A DNA stretch of 16,451 nt from WVZH01 sp034430425 (GTDB lineage Bacteria; Chloroflexota; Anaerolineae; Anaerolineales; E44-bin32), in contig DAOUEK010000036.1 of NCBI GenBank assembly GCA_034430425.1, positions 1 to 16,451 on the forward strand, given 5' to 3'. Of the stretch, positions 1 through 8,080 are shown piece after piece (within the stretch, counting starts at the first letter, position 1; each line of letters opens with the position of its first letter). The position numbers and the translations under genes were made by a program. The notes below the pieces were generated by a model. The model ran no database searches, had not been told where the DNA came from, and saw nothing but the letters and a program-made list of their open reading frames with translations.

Positions 1-66
1 CGGTTGGTGAGTGCGATATTGATGGAGACGAGCGAGGAGTGGGAAACAGGAAGAGTGTATCTGAGT

Positions 67-831
67 TTAGAGAATGATTGATCGGGTAGATCGTTCTGAG
101 AGGAACTTGATCATTTTACAGAAAAGATGTTGCACAATCAATAATTTTGCACGGATGAGGTTTTTCCACCCTACATGTTGATGTGTCGCATAACCATATG
201 CTGGTTTACAATCACCTTTCCAGTTATCAGCGCCATTTGTATAGTAGGAAGTAGGTCTACATCCGTAACAACGTGGATTCATAGCAATTACTAGAGGTTC
301 CGTGTCTGTGTGAAATACAGCTTTGAATGCATCCTCGGGAGATTCATATTGTTCTTCAGTTTCACTTTGAAGTTTTTTGGCCGTTCGATAAATTCCATAA
401 TAGAGTGCTAGTAGCTTATCTCCGGTAATACCCTCAGCACTTACTCCATAATCTTCCAGGAGTTCGTCGACAGGACGCAGATCATCTTCAGCATCGAGGC
501 AACGGTCGCCCAATGGACCATCGCATGACTTATGTCCGCCAGGATCGGTATAGCGTAAAGGATTGTTATTCACATACGTGTATCTATTTAAACTTTGCGG
601 ATTGCTTAGGCTTGGTACAATGGTGTCGGGCTGGATCCAGCGGTTAAGATAAGGACTGTAAAACCGCGCGTTGTAGTCCATCAGGCCGATGTCGGCCAGG
701 TTGCGCTGGCCGGTGTAGCCGAAGTCGGTTCCGGCGATCTGGGCTTCGCGCAGTTCGCCGAAGGGTAGGAAGCACTGGCTGGATTCCAGGGTGCCGGCGT
801 TATTGGTTGATAATGGCTCAAGGCCGTTCCG
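67..831 (-). pseudogene. RHS repeat protein, 3' fragment (core end plus variable tip)
   Basis: The open frame runs 254 codons back to an in-frame TGA at 832-834. The first ATG is at 681, but the RHS homology visibly starts earlier, at about 813, with 'FGYTGQRNLADIGLMDYNARFYSP' split across the region 663-725. The motifs are the standard end of an RHS core: a YTGQR..GLMDYNARFY block, a W-I-Q-PDTIVP block, then NPQSLNRYTYVNNNPLRYTDPGGH-type residues up to about 530. After that follows a non-conserved tip, which in intact RHS proteins is a released toxin or effector. The hundreds of upstream YD-repeat residues and the signal peptide are absent, and no start codon with a ribosome site precedes the core, so this is a severed 3' end or a silent tip cassette. 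The last 30 or so residues (Leu/Ile/Lys-rich after a His-rich 'THQH' stretch) look like out-of-frame reading, so the tip itself may also be broken. The tip's activity is not recognised. Confidence 0.8.
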
Positions 832-1627
832 TCAGCGTCCAGAAGGACAGGGTTGTTTCGCTGTACGGCTTTCTGGTTAGGTCATCATAGCGTACTTCCG
901 TCTGGATGAACTCGAGCCAGATCTCGGCGGGATCGGCTTTAAGCGTGGGGAGGTAGAAATAGAGCCAGCCATCGTTGAGGCAGTCGACGAAAGGAGCCGC
1001 ATAATCCCCGAGTTCGTACCCCTCGGTGTATGGGTACGAAGGTGTATAGGCAATAGGGTGTTCTCCCAAATCGGGATAGGCGATTCGGAAGGAATCCCCG
1101 CTAGGCCCTTCATATGCTGAGCCGCAGGTTTCATCGGGGTTTGCAATCGGAGGCTCGACTTCGATCTGGATCATCACCAGGCTGCCGCCGGGCGGGATGA
1201 CGACGGTGTCAAGCGCTCTTCTTCCTTTCTCGAGGCCTTCCGTTATATACCAGAGCGCATCGGCAAAATATGTATCGCTGGGTGGGGCGTAGATGCTGAC
1301 GTTGTCTCCACCCGGAATGATGCGAAAGTCGACGGGCGTGATCGTTCTTCCCAGGATTTCCGCGCCTTCATTCAGGTAACGCATCTCGGGCCAATCGAGC
1401 TGGTTGCCGTATACGAGCCGATCGAGGTCCTTGCGAACCACATTAACTGGCGGGATCGCCAGAGAGAGCCGTTCCTCCGGTGATAAGTCAGGTGTGGGTG
1501 GAGCGATTTGCAGCGTGTCGGGCGCAGCGGGTATCTCCGCCGCCACATCGTCTTTTTCGGCGAAGCTGATCCACCCCAGGATGCAAACAAAGCCCAGGAT
1601 GTAGATGACCGTTTTCTTCCAGCCCAT
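818..1627 (-). CDS. Membrane-anchored or secreted protein of unknown function (269 aa)
   Basis: The frame stays open to an ATG at 1747, but the start at 1627 is chosen because AAGGAAC lies about 6 nt before it and because it puts a positively charged N-terminus (MGWKK) directly before a hydrophobic helix at residues 5-22, a signal peptide or single anchor. There is no lipobox. A Pro/Ala-rich linker (about 28-50) leads into a globular part rich in Tyr, Pro and Trp, with two Cys that could pair outside the cell and a C-terminal beta-strand-like stretch ending in 'SFWTLTERP'. No family is recognised. It lies 119 bp downstream of the toxin stop and has its own leader with a dyad, so it is probably transcribed separately. 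Its stop at 818-820 sits within about 10 bp of the point where RHS sequence begins. Function is unknown. Confidence 0.75.
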   Translation of the reverse strand: MGWKKTVIYILGFVCILGWISFAEKDDVAAEIPAAPDTLQIAPPTPDLSPEERLSLAIPPVNVVRKDLDRLVYGNQLDWPEMRYLNEGAEILGRTITPVDFRIIPGGDNVSIYAPPSDTYFADALWYITEGLEKGRRALDTVVIPPGGSLVMIQIEVEPPIANPDETCGSAYEGPSGDSFRIAYPDLGEHPIAYTPSYPYTEGYELGDYAAPFVDCLNDGWLYFYLPTLKADPAEIWLEFIQTEVRYDDLTRKPYSETTLSFWTLTERP

Positions 1628-1643
1628 ACAGAGTTCCTTGCTG

Positions 1644-1670
1644 TAAGATCGGAATACGATTCGAATCTTA
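1644..1670. promoter_or_regulatory. 27-bp imperfect dyad in the leader of the 269-aa gene
   Basis: The outer arms are TAAGAT and ATCTTA (perfect, 6 bp). The inner arms GAAT/ATTC pair as well, with two mismatched or wobble positions between and one near the centre. It lies 17-43 nt before the chosen start at 1627, just upstream of the ribosome site. It could be an operator or a leader hairpin. This is inferred from symmetry only. Confidence 0.35.
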
Positions 1671-1746
1671 GCGCTTCGCTGCGAAAATGCAAAGGATACG
1701 GTTGCCGGCTTTGCATGAAGATGCTTCCCGGATTGTCTCCAGTGCA

Positions 1747-2085
1747 TTAATCGGCGATGATTTCGTTCAGCCCCTCGATTAAAATCGCCATTTCTTCCGG
1801 TTCGATCTTCCCAACGCGGTCGCCTAATCGCGAAGTAGACAAAGTGCGAACCTGACTCATTTTAGCCCATGATTCCTTGGGCAGGCCGCCGCTGCTCAAC
1901 TTGTGGGCAAGGGGAAAGCCGGCCTGTTGCGCCCTACTCGTGATTGCCATGACGATGACCGTGCCGGAGCGTTCATTGAACACATCCTGGCTGATGATGA
2001 CGACCGGGCGAAGCCCAGCCTGCTCGTGTCCTCGAACCGGGTTGAGATCGGCCCAATAGATATCCCCTCTCAGTATTCGGGCCAT
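1747..2085 (-). CDS. mazF: MazF/PemK-family toxin (endoribonuclease)
   Basis: 112 aa, the normal size for the family. The N-terminus has the hallmark GDIYWADLNP, then a Gly-His-Glu-Gln-x-G-x-RPVVIIS run (residues about 18-32) that forms the RNA-binding and catalytic face. The conserved 'KMSQVRTLS' strand comes near residue 75, followed by a C-terminal helix. Members of this family cut mRNA at short sequence-specific sites, usually single-stranded, and are blocked by a cognate antitoxin. The gene overlaps the upstream antitoxin by 16 bp, so the two are translationally coupled. It stops at 1747-1749. All hallmark residues are present and the gene looks intact. Whether it is active or only an addiction relic cannot be told from sequence. 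Confidence 0.93.
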   Translation of the reverse strand: MARILRGDIYWADLNPVRGHEQAGLRPVVIISQDVFNERSGTVIVMAITSRAQQAGFPLAHKLSSGGLPKESWAKMSQVRTLSTSRLGDRVGKIEPEEMAILIEGLNEIIAD

Positions 2086-2312
2086 TCCACAAGATCTCCT
2101 GCCAGCCCTTCATCCGCCAGAGCCTGCTCGAAGGCAGGATCCAGTTTCGCGCTCTCCACGGCGAGGCGAGTGTGTTCGATTCTCTCCAGGCTGTATGCGA
2201 CCGCTCGCTCGACAGCGCTGCTGCGGCTGGGATATCTCCCTTCCGATACCAGGCGATCCAGCCGCTCGAGCAAATCCTTCTCGATCGTCACGGCAACTTT
2301 CTCTTTGGGCAT
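2070..2312 (-). CDS. Ribbon-helix-helix antitoxin (MazE/CopG-like)
   Basis: 80 aa. The N-terminal strand 'VAVTIEKDLLERLDRLV' followed by 'RYPSRSSAVERAVAYSLER' is the ribbon-helix-helix pattern: a beta strand that pairs in a dimer and inserts in the DNA groove, a first helix, a Ser-Arg-Ser turn, and a second helix. The acidic C-terminal part (about 55-80, ending EWPEY) is the usual toxin-wrapping tail. It starts with ATG after GAGGTG. The gene stands first in the operon and overlaps mazF by 16 bp, the normal order for such modules. A 19-bp palindrome just upstream fits autorepression by the antitoxin or the antitoxin-toxin complex. The symbol is left open because RHH antitoxins of MazF toxins have several names. 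Confidence 0.88.
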   Translation of the reverse strand: MPKEKVAVTIEKDLLERLDRLVSEGRYPSRSSAVERAVAYSLERIEHTRLAVESAKLDPAFEQALADEGLAGDLVEWPEY

Positions 2313-2324
2313 AGCGCACCTCGA

Positions 2325-2343
2325 GTATGATATTGTATCATAC
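2325..2343. promoter_or_regulatory. Palindromic operator of the toxin-antitoxin operon
   Basis: Perfect inverted repeat: arm GTATGATA, 3-nt centre, arm TATCATAC (8 bp each). It ends 12 nt before the antitoxin start and covers the putative -10 box. Such short AT-rich palindromes are typical binding sites for RHH antitoxins. Binding here is inferred. Confidence 0.7.
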
Positions 2344-2364
2344 CGCCTTAGAATGCGCCCTCAA
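2337..2364 (-). promoter_or_regulatory. Sigma-70-like promoter of the toxin-antitoxin operon
   Basis: On the minus strand TTGAGG (2364-2359) is followed after 16 nt by TATGAT (2342-2337). The -35 box lies inside the last codons of tadC, so the toxin-antitoxin pair can be transcribed apart from the tad operon. The operator palindrome overlaps the -10. Confidence 0.55.
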
Positions 2365-3247
2365 ACAGCAGCATGGTGATCGGCATGATGGTGACGATCA
2401 TGGTGGCCACTAGCATGAAGATGATGGTCAGGAAGGTGACTTTGACTCTGGACTTGTGGCCTTCTTCGATGATGGCGCGCACGAGCATCTGGCGCATCGA
2501 AGCGGCGCGCTCACGGAAAGGTTCCTGCACGGCCTCACCCTTCTGGATGCCGGTGCGCAGCAGCTTGAGGAACTCGTCGAACTCCGGTGTGCGCGGGAGT
2601 GTTTTCTGCACGTTTTCCGTGACCACACTGATCGGTTCTCCGGTGCTGACCTGAGAGGCGATGGTTTCACAGGCGCTTCCGAAGATGCCCATATGGGCGA
2701 CTTGCGACAGCGCTTCCATCAGATCCGCACCCGACTGCAGATAGATATGGATTTGATCCAGCCCAAAGCCCATTTCCTTCTTCAGCCGGATGCGTCTGCG
2801 ATCTATGGCGTTTTTAAGTTCGATGTCGGGCAGTATGAAGCCCAACAACGCGCCGAGGCAGGCGAAAACAGCGATCGGTAAAAAACCAATGGTAAGTCCC
2901 AGAACGGCATTCAAGGCAATGCTGATAACAATGCACAATATCATCACCATGCAAGCGGCGAGCATGCGGCGGGCATAGAAGTGCACTTCCGATTCGAATC
3001 GCCATCCGGACCGCCGCAGCGTGTCTTCCAGATCGCCTGATACGGGTCGAATACGCTTGCTCAAGTCCACGAAGAAGGCCCGGAAGATCGTACTTTCTGC
3101 CATGCCGGTGATGTGAGGTCCGGCGCCATCGTCTCGAATGCGGCGCGTCAAGGATTTCATGGGGATGCTGATCGATGCAGCCACCAGGAAGATGCCGATC
3201 CCGGCTAATAGCGCCAACGAGAGGGATAAAAACAATGATGAGTCCAT
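2348..3247 (-). CDS. tadC: TadC, inner-membrane platform protein of the Tad secretion system (T2SS F family)
   Basis: 299 aa. The layout matches TadC: an N-terminal membrane helix (about 5-27), a cytoplasmic stretch with 'SKRIRPVSGDLEDTLRRSGW', two close hydrophobic helices (about 95-140), a helical F domain ('KKEMGFGLDQIHIYLQSGADLMEALSQVA', given here only as the segment near residue 160), and a final hydrophobic helix pair (about 268-296). With TadB it is expected to form the membrane base on which the CpaF ATPase acts. AGGAG lies 6 nt before the ATG. It follows tadB after 9 bp, so the two are co-translated, and it is the last gene of the tad block here. The toxin-antitoxin promoter starts inside its 3' end. 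No TadD, TadE or TadG gene follows. Confidence 0.9.
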   Translation of the reverse strand: MDSSLFLSLSLALLAGIGIFLVAASISIPMKSLTRRIRDDGAGPHITGMAESTIFRAFFVDLSKRIRPVSGDLEDTLRRSGWRFESEVHFYARRMLAACMVMILCIVISIALNAVLGLTIGFLPIAVFACLGALLGFILPDIELKNAIDRRRIRLKKEMGFGLDQIHIYLQSGADLMEALSQVAHMGIFGSACETIASQVSTGEPISVVTENVQKTLPRTPEFDEFLKLLRTGIQKGEAVQEPFRERAASMRQMLVRAIIEEGHKSRVKVTFLTIIFMLVATMIVTIMPITMLLFEGAF

Positions 3248-3256
3248 AGCTGTCTC

Positions 3257-4201
3257 CTAGTCCGGCTGGATTTCCAGTACTTTGCGAACGTTGCGAATAA
3301 TGCGCATGGTCAGGATGAAGCCAATCGCGGAGAGAGCGTAGGAGAAAATCTGGATCATCTGGCCGGTTGCGCTGGCGTATATCGGATCGGTGGCGGGAAT
3401 GGCGGTCCGGAAAAAGAGCACGAAGATCGGTGGACTGATCGTCACGATGGTGGCGGTTAATCTGGATTGGGTCAGTTCGGCGTCCATTCTCCGGCCCGTG
3501 TCCGCCATGTCCCGGATGGCTTGTTTCAGGGGTTGAATGACCTCTTGCAGGGGAAGCGTCGTTCCGCGCACGCTCCAGATCTTGAGTGTTTGCGCCATCA
3601 ACCCGAGCGAATAACTTTGCCTGCGTTCCACGATATCGCCGAAGGCGGCATCGACCCCGGCGCCTTGGGAGAGTTGATTGGAGATCAGCACGAGGTCATC
3701 TCTAATAATATCCGGACAGGTCTCTGCGGCGTGCGCGATGGCGCCTTGCAGCGTGGGCGTGAGCTGGGCGCCGGCCGAGATGCGGTCGCAGGTATCGGCG
3801 ATGGCTTCTTCATACTCGAGTTTCTTGGCATCCCGTCGCAAACCGAGCCAAAAGTAGTAGAGGAAAATACTCCCGCAGGCCATGAACACGGCGACAAGCA
3901 GCCCTCCGCTGATGACGACACCCAGAGCGAATGTGATTAAGGAAATCAGGATCCCGACGCGGATAAAACCGGCCGGTGTTACCTCCAGATCAGCCTGCGC
4001 CAGTGCGACGTTAAGGCCGCGGTAGCGGAGGTTTCGATAAAACGAGTCCTCCGGTTCTTCTTCCGCCATTCTCTCTTCGGCAGTTTGACGTAAGGCTGTG
4101 AGACGCTCGAGATCCCGTTTGGGCGCCTGGTAGCGTAAGGAAACTACGATGAAAAAACAGCCAAAGCCAGCGGTAACAGCAAGAAGGATATTGGTCAGCA
4201 T
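3257..4201 (-). CDS. tadB: TadB, inner-membrane platform protein of the Tad secretion system (T2SS F family)
   Basis: 314 aa. An N-terminal membrane helix (about 3-22) is followed by a charged cytoplasmic segment, two adjacent membrane helices (about 80-130), a helical F domain containing 'EEAIADTCDRISAGAQLTPTL' (near 150-170) and 'LGLMAQTLKIWSVRGTTL', and two C-terminal membrane helices (about 245-305). This is the TadB arrangement, and it partners with TadC. AGGAGGT stands about 6 nt before the ATG, one of the strongest ribosome sites in the window. It begins 43 bp after the cpaF stop. No lesion is seen. TadB and TadC are alike in fold; the order after cpaF supports this assignment. Confidence 0.9.
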   Translation of the reverse strand: MLTNILLAVTAGFGCFFIVVSLRYQAPKRDLERLTALRQTAEERMAEEEPEDSFYRNLRYRGLNVALAQADLEVTPAGFIRVGILISLITFALGVVISGGLLVAVFMACGSIFLYYFWLGLRRDAKKLEYEEAIADTCDRISAGAQLTPTLQGAIAHAAETCPDIIRDDLVLISNQLSQGAGVDAAFGDIVERRQSYSLGLMAQTLKIWSVRGTTLPLQEVIQPLKQAIRDMADTGRRMDAELTQSRLTATIVTISPPIFVLFFRTAIPATDPIYASATGQMIQIFSYALSAIGFILTMRIIRNVRKVLEIQPD

Positions 4202-4244
4202 AAGATACCTCCTGGTATAACCATCCCCCGATCATCTCTCACCA

Positions 4245-5669
4245 TCACGCTTCCGAATAAACGTTAGGGGGAATGCTTGTGATGCGAAACAAATTTTCGT
4301 GAGAAGAATCCGTCAGGGGTCCTTCCAATTTGCCACGGCTCCCAGACCGTTGGAAAATTGGCTTCACCTCGGGTTCATACGATGTCCCGACTTTTCTAAC
4401 CTTACCCGTTAGTTCGGCGATCGTTTTTACGAAGCGGTTGTTTCCGACCATTTCGATCGAAACGGCGACGTGGAGTGTGGAAGCAACCAGGTTTGCGGCC
4501 CGGTAGGCATCCAGGTGTCGCCCGCGTTCACTTTGTGAAAGCATCAGGAATATGCGTCCGAAAAGCTCTTCCACCCCATACGCATGCAGACTGGTGAGCC
4601 CATTTTTATGGCCGGTGTTGAGCGCGTTGAGCAAGTCGAAAACCTCCGGCCCTCGCGCCTCACCCAAAGTCAGCGCATCCGGTCTCTGGCGTAGCGCCAG
4701 TTTGACCAGATCCTCCTGCGGTATCTCCCGCAGTCCTTCCACGGTCGATGGACGTGTGCGCAGGTAGAGCACATTCGTGGGTTTTTCCGTATGCGGGTAA
4801 AGATCGATCTCCGGGGTGTCCTCGATGATCAGGATTCGATTTCCTTGCGGAATTTTGCGTCCAAGCGCCATTAAGAGCGTGGTCTTTCCCGATCCTGTAG
4901 GCCCGATGGCAACGATATTACCGCCAGCCAGCACGACGGCATGCAGATAAAGCGCCGCCTTCGGTGAGAGTAATCCCTCCACATCGCCATCCAGCAAGCT
5001 CTCGTAATCGATGGGAAGCTCTTTCAATTGGGTATCATCCCTGACTGCACATGGTTGAATCATGTCTTCGAGTGTGATCTCTTTTGCCCTGGGGATACGG
5101 ATGACGGCCGTGGGATGGGGTGTGGCGACGGGATGGGTCACAACACTGATGCGTTGTTTTCCCTTTAATACTGCGTCGGCGATGGGTGTGACCAGGTTGG
5201 CTTTACGATTGGAATGTGCCAGGCCACGATTGAGAATTTCCAGCAATCGGTCAGCCGAGGGGAAGGTCACATCTGTTTCTTCCCAATGCCCATGACGATA
5301 GACCATGGCTTCCGCTGGGCCGTTGATGGCGATGTCTTCAACGGTGGGATCGCTGAGCAGTGTGTCAACCGCGCCCATGCCGAGCAAATCGGCCAGAACC
5401 ATTTCCACGAATTGGTCCTCGGGGAGCATGATGCGGGGCAGGTTCCTGGAAAGAGCTTCCTGATTAAAGGCGTGATAGATCTCCTCTGCCGTGCGCGATG
5501 CTGCCTCGGTGACCAAAGGGCCGGCGTTGTCGATTTGCTGGGAATTGAACTCGCCCGCAATCCGATCGCGCACCTTTTTTAATCCGCTTTCGTATGGGTC
5601 TAGGCCTTCGATCGTTTGTTGACCGAGTTTTGCTGCATGATCATCTTCGAATCGCATCTTTACCGCCAT
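4245..5669 (-). CDS. cpaF: CpaF/TadA, secretion ATPase of the Tad system
   Basis: About 474 aa from the chosen start. It powers assembly of the fibre as a hexameric ring ATPase at the inner membrane. Visible motifs are the N-terminal domain with 'DPTVEDIAINGP', a Walker A 'GPTGSGKTT' near residue 256, an Asp box 'ILIIEDTPEI', a Walker B-like region with 'RPDALTLGEARGPEVFDLL' near 331, and a His box 'TGHKNGLTSLHA' near 360. All catalytic residues of the PilT/VirB11-type secretion ATPases are present. The frame stays open to ATG 5708, but there is no ribosome site there and it would overlap cpaE by 49 bp. ATG 5669 overlaps by 10 bp and ATG 5657 lies just past the cpaE stop. Coupled re-initiation at 5669 or 5657 is most likely. 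The start is therefore uncertain, the product is not. Confidence 0.93.
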   Translation of the reverse strand: MAVKMRFEDDHAAKLGQQTIEGLDPYESGLKKVRDRIAGEFNSQQIDNAGPLVTEAASRTAEEIYHAFNQEALSRNLPRIMLPEDQFVEMVLADLLGMGAVDTLLSDPTVEDIAINGPAEAMVYRHGHWEETDVTFPSADRLLEILNRGLAHSNRKANLVTPIADAVLKGKQRISVVTHPVATPHPTAVIRIPRAKEITLEDMIQPCAVRDDTQLKELPIDYESLLDGDVEGLLSPKAALYLHAVVLAGGNIVAIGPTGSGKTTLLMALGRKIPQGNRILIIEDTPEIDLYPHTEKPTNVLYLRTRPSTVEGLREIPQEDLVKLALRQRPDALTLGEARGPEVFDLLNALNTGHKNGLTSLHAYGVEELFGRIFLMLSQSERGRHLDAYRAANLVASTLHVAVSIEMVGNNRFVKTIAELTGKVRKVGTSYEPEVKPIFQRSGSRGKLEGPLTDSSHENLFRITSIPPNVYSEA

Positions 5670-7021
5670 CTCTTTTTCTTGTGTTCGCTCTTCAACCTTT
5701 CCGACCATGCGGCGGAAATCGGTGAATAGAACTGACCGGCCAGTTGCGCAAATCCGTGAAGGGTTTGTTCTGTTGCTTTGGGGTTCTTCTTTTCGTTGAT
5801 GTATTTGGCGAAGTAGGATTGACTCTGATTCCCGGCACGTGTGATGTTTCCAGTGCCGTCGTTGGCGATGATGCCCATGGCGGTGACCCCTGCGTACTTC
5901 GACGCTTCCTTTAATGAAATCCCCAGATCATCCTGCCATTTGTTAATCACCAGACCGATGCGATCGTGACCGACGCCATACTTTGCAACGATGCTTCGAT
6001 GTATGGCCTCTTTGATGTCTGCCAGACTGGTGAGATCGGGTTCGCATACCGCGATGATGAAATCGACGCTTTTAAGCACGCCGATGTGCGTGCCGACGTT
6101 GATGGAACTGCCCATGTCGATGACGACAAAATCGAACTGGCGTTTGAGGATGGGGATCAACCAGATCATGAAATCCATACCGGCTTCGCCCAGTAGACTC
6201 TCGTTGAGCGATTGTTCCATATTGACAACGCCAGGGAGGACTTTCAGATTGCTGGTTCCTGCGAGGGGGACCAGATAGCCGAGGGCCTTTTTAAGGGCAT
6301 CGGCTTCCAGAGACGGGTGTCCCTTGTTGGCGTGATAGGTGGCGGCCGCATTCAATATGCCGTGGGGGACATCTACATTCAATCGCAGTTTGACATGACC
6401 GCCGTTCATATTGGCGTCGATGAGAGCGACTTCCCGTCCTCCGAGGGCGGCGAGTGTGGCGGCTAACTCACAAGCAATAACCGTTTTCCCCACACCGCCT
6501 TTGGGTGAATAAACCGCGATGGCCGATCGTTGCCACGAAGTCGCCCCGGCCGCAGCCGCGGCAGCTTTGATCGCTTCAGGAGCTCCGGCTCCCCATGCGC
6601 CTTTCCTCCAGGCTTGGGATACCTGCTTGTATTTTACTGGAAGATCCTGATCGAAACGGTCGTACAAGTGAGGGTTTAGCGGAAGGGTATACGTTGCGTC
6701 GAGATTGTAACCAAGCAGTTGCTCCATCTCTGTCGAGCCTGCCTGAGCGAGGCCGACGACGACAAATGGCTCGGCAGTCTTTTGCCGTAGATGGACGATC
6801 TGGGAAAGTTCAAAACCGTCTACATGGGCATCGATGATGACCATTTGCGGTTTCATCGAGAGCAAGATATCGACGGCCTTGGCAAGATCGAAAAGCGGCA
6901 AGAGTGTGACGAGGCGGACTTTTCTGTCGGTTGCAATGTGCATTTGTGCATTCATCTGCGCACTGATTTCCGGTCTTGCGAACAATAACGCCGTAAAATA
7001 CTCCGTTTGCTGATCTGACAT
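5660..7021 (-). CDS. cpaE: CpaE/TadZ, ParA-like localisation ATPase of the Tad system
   Basis: 453 aa from ATG 7021, which has AGAGG 8 nt upstream; the longer frame to 7063 lacks a ribosome site. Residues 1-110 resemble a receiver domain: 'KPQMVIIDAHVDGFELS' stands where the phospho-acceptor Asp would be. An Ala-rich linker (about 155-165) precedes a MinD/ParA-type ATPase: deviant Walker A 'PKGGVGKT' near 174, 'VALIDANMNGG' near 205, and Walker B 'FDFVVIDMGSSIN' near 300. TadZ proteins of this build place the Tad apparatus at the cell pole. The C-terminal end is basic (SEHKKKRWR). The gene is the second ParA-like ATPase of the operon, after parA itself. It lies 57 bp behind cpaB and overlaps cpaF. 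Confidence 0.9.
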   Translation of the reverse strand: MSDQQTEYFTALLFARPEISAQMNAQMHIATDRKVRLVTLLPLFDLAKAVDILLSMKPQMVIIDAHVDGFELSQIVHLRQKTAEPFVVVGLAQAGSTEMEQLLGYNLDATYTLPLNPHLYDRFDQDLPVKYKQVSQAWRKGAWGAGAPEAIKAAAAAAGATSWQRSAIAVYSPKGGVGKTVIACELAATLAALGGREVALIDANMNGGHVKLRLNVDVPHGILNAAATYHANKGHPSLEADALKKALGYLVPLAGTSNLKVLPGVVNMEQSLNESLLGEAGMDFMIWLIPILKRQFDFVVIDMGSSINVGTHIGVLKSVDFIIAVCEPDLTSLADIKEAIHRSIVAKYGVGHDRIGLVINKWQDDLGISLKEASKYAGVTAMGIIANDGTGNITRAGNQSQSYFAKYINEKKNPKATEQTLHGFAQLAGQFYSPISAAWSERLKSEHKKKRWR

Positions 7022-7078
7022 GGCGGCAACCTCTTGAGTCGCATTTTGGTGGGGGTGTTTCATTACGCGGCGTCTAAT

Positions 7079-8080
7079 CTACTCCAATGAGTCTGCTGTC
7101 TCCGAATTGGCTGTGAGATCTTCCCGATCGCGCAAGTAAAGATCGAGGAAGTCCTGTAAAGAAGCGCCGAGCGTGGGTTCATCGTCGGTGTCATCGACAA
7201 GCGGTGAGAGCAGGCCAATCTGCAGGTTTCCGCTGTTAATCGCCATGGTTACGAATTCAAATGCGTCTCTGGGAATGACGACGTCGATGCCCGTAATGTC
7301 TCCGCGCATGAGATGCGCTTCGCCTTCTGCTGTTATCCCCGCGACGGAGCGGTCATATTGAACGTTGAGCACCAAAGAACCGCGGACTAATAACTTGGTG
7401 ACAGGTTCTCGCAGCATTGGCGCATCCGGCTCGGCCATTGGGATTTCTCCCTCGCCATCCGAATCGCGACCTTCGTCCGGTGCGGTGATGGAATAACCAG
7501 AAGCCTCCAGTATCTCCGCCAGGGCTTCCGGCGGTATGGCACCAAGACTTGTCTGTGGGAGGGTGAGCGTTGTCCCGGGTTCATCTTGCGAAAGTTCGAG
7601 AGGATCCGCTATGGAGGAGACGGTCACGGCGAGATCGACGCGATCGCCGGTAATCAGGCCGGCAGGGACATTTCCCGTCGCCGGAATGGTAATCACCATG
7701 AAATCCGGGTTGTCCAATCCAAGACGAGCGATGCGTGCGGCGGCCGGGTTGTCTGCGCTCACGACAGCGCCGAGGACGAGGGGTTGGTAGGTATAAATAT
7801 CCTGGATGACAACAGCATTGGCAGCCCGCATGGCGATAAGATCGGCTGGCTGTGCTACACCTTCCAATACCTTCCGGGCATCAGGATTTTCAAATTGAAC
7901 GGGAATCTGGGCAAAGGCATCTTCCGGGAGGCCGTTGATTTTGGTTCCAGGTGGGATATCAATTCTTGCTGCAATGATGTAATCGGTGGGTTGAATGAAG
8001 ATCTGATTGAAAATGAAAGCGGCACCGAACCCGATGACTGCAAGGATTACGCCGATAATCAGTAAACCTCGATTGATCAT
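7079..8080 (-). CDS. cpaB: CpaB/RcpC-like SAF-domain pilus assembly protein
   Basis: 333 aa. An uncleaved N-terminal membrane helix (about 4-27) is followed by a SAF domain starting 'DYIIAARIDIPPGTKI' (about 33-100) and then the RcpC/CpaB beta domain with 'PATGNVPAGLITGDRVDLAVTV' (about 135-160), interrupted by an acidic loop (DEGRDSDGEGE, about 200-212). The tail is acidic. In diderm bacteria CpaB works with the CpaC secretin. Here no secretin gene is in view, as expected if the cell has one membrane, so the protein probably has an envelope role outside the membrane. AGGAGG lies 8 nt before the ATG. Its start overlaps the upstream gene's stop by 4 bp (ATGA). Confidence 0.87.
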   Translation of the reverse strand: MINRGLLIIGVILAVIGFGAAFIFNQIFIQPTDYIIAARIDIPPGTKINGLPEDAFAQIPVQFENPDARKVLEGVAQPADLIAMRAANAVVIQDIYTYQPLVLGAVVSADNPAAARIARLGLDNPDFMVITIPATGNVPAGLITGDRVDLAVTVSSIADPLELSQDEPGTTLTLPQTSLGAIPPEALAEILEASGYSITAPDEGRDSDGEGEIPMAEPDAPMLREPVTKLLVRGSLVLNVQYDRSVAGITAEGEAHLMRGDITGIDVVIPRDAFEFVTMAINSGNLQIGLLSPLVDDTDDEPTLGASLQDFLDLYLRDREDLTANSETADSLE

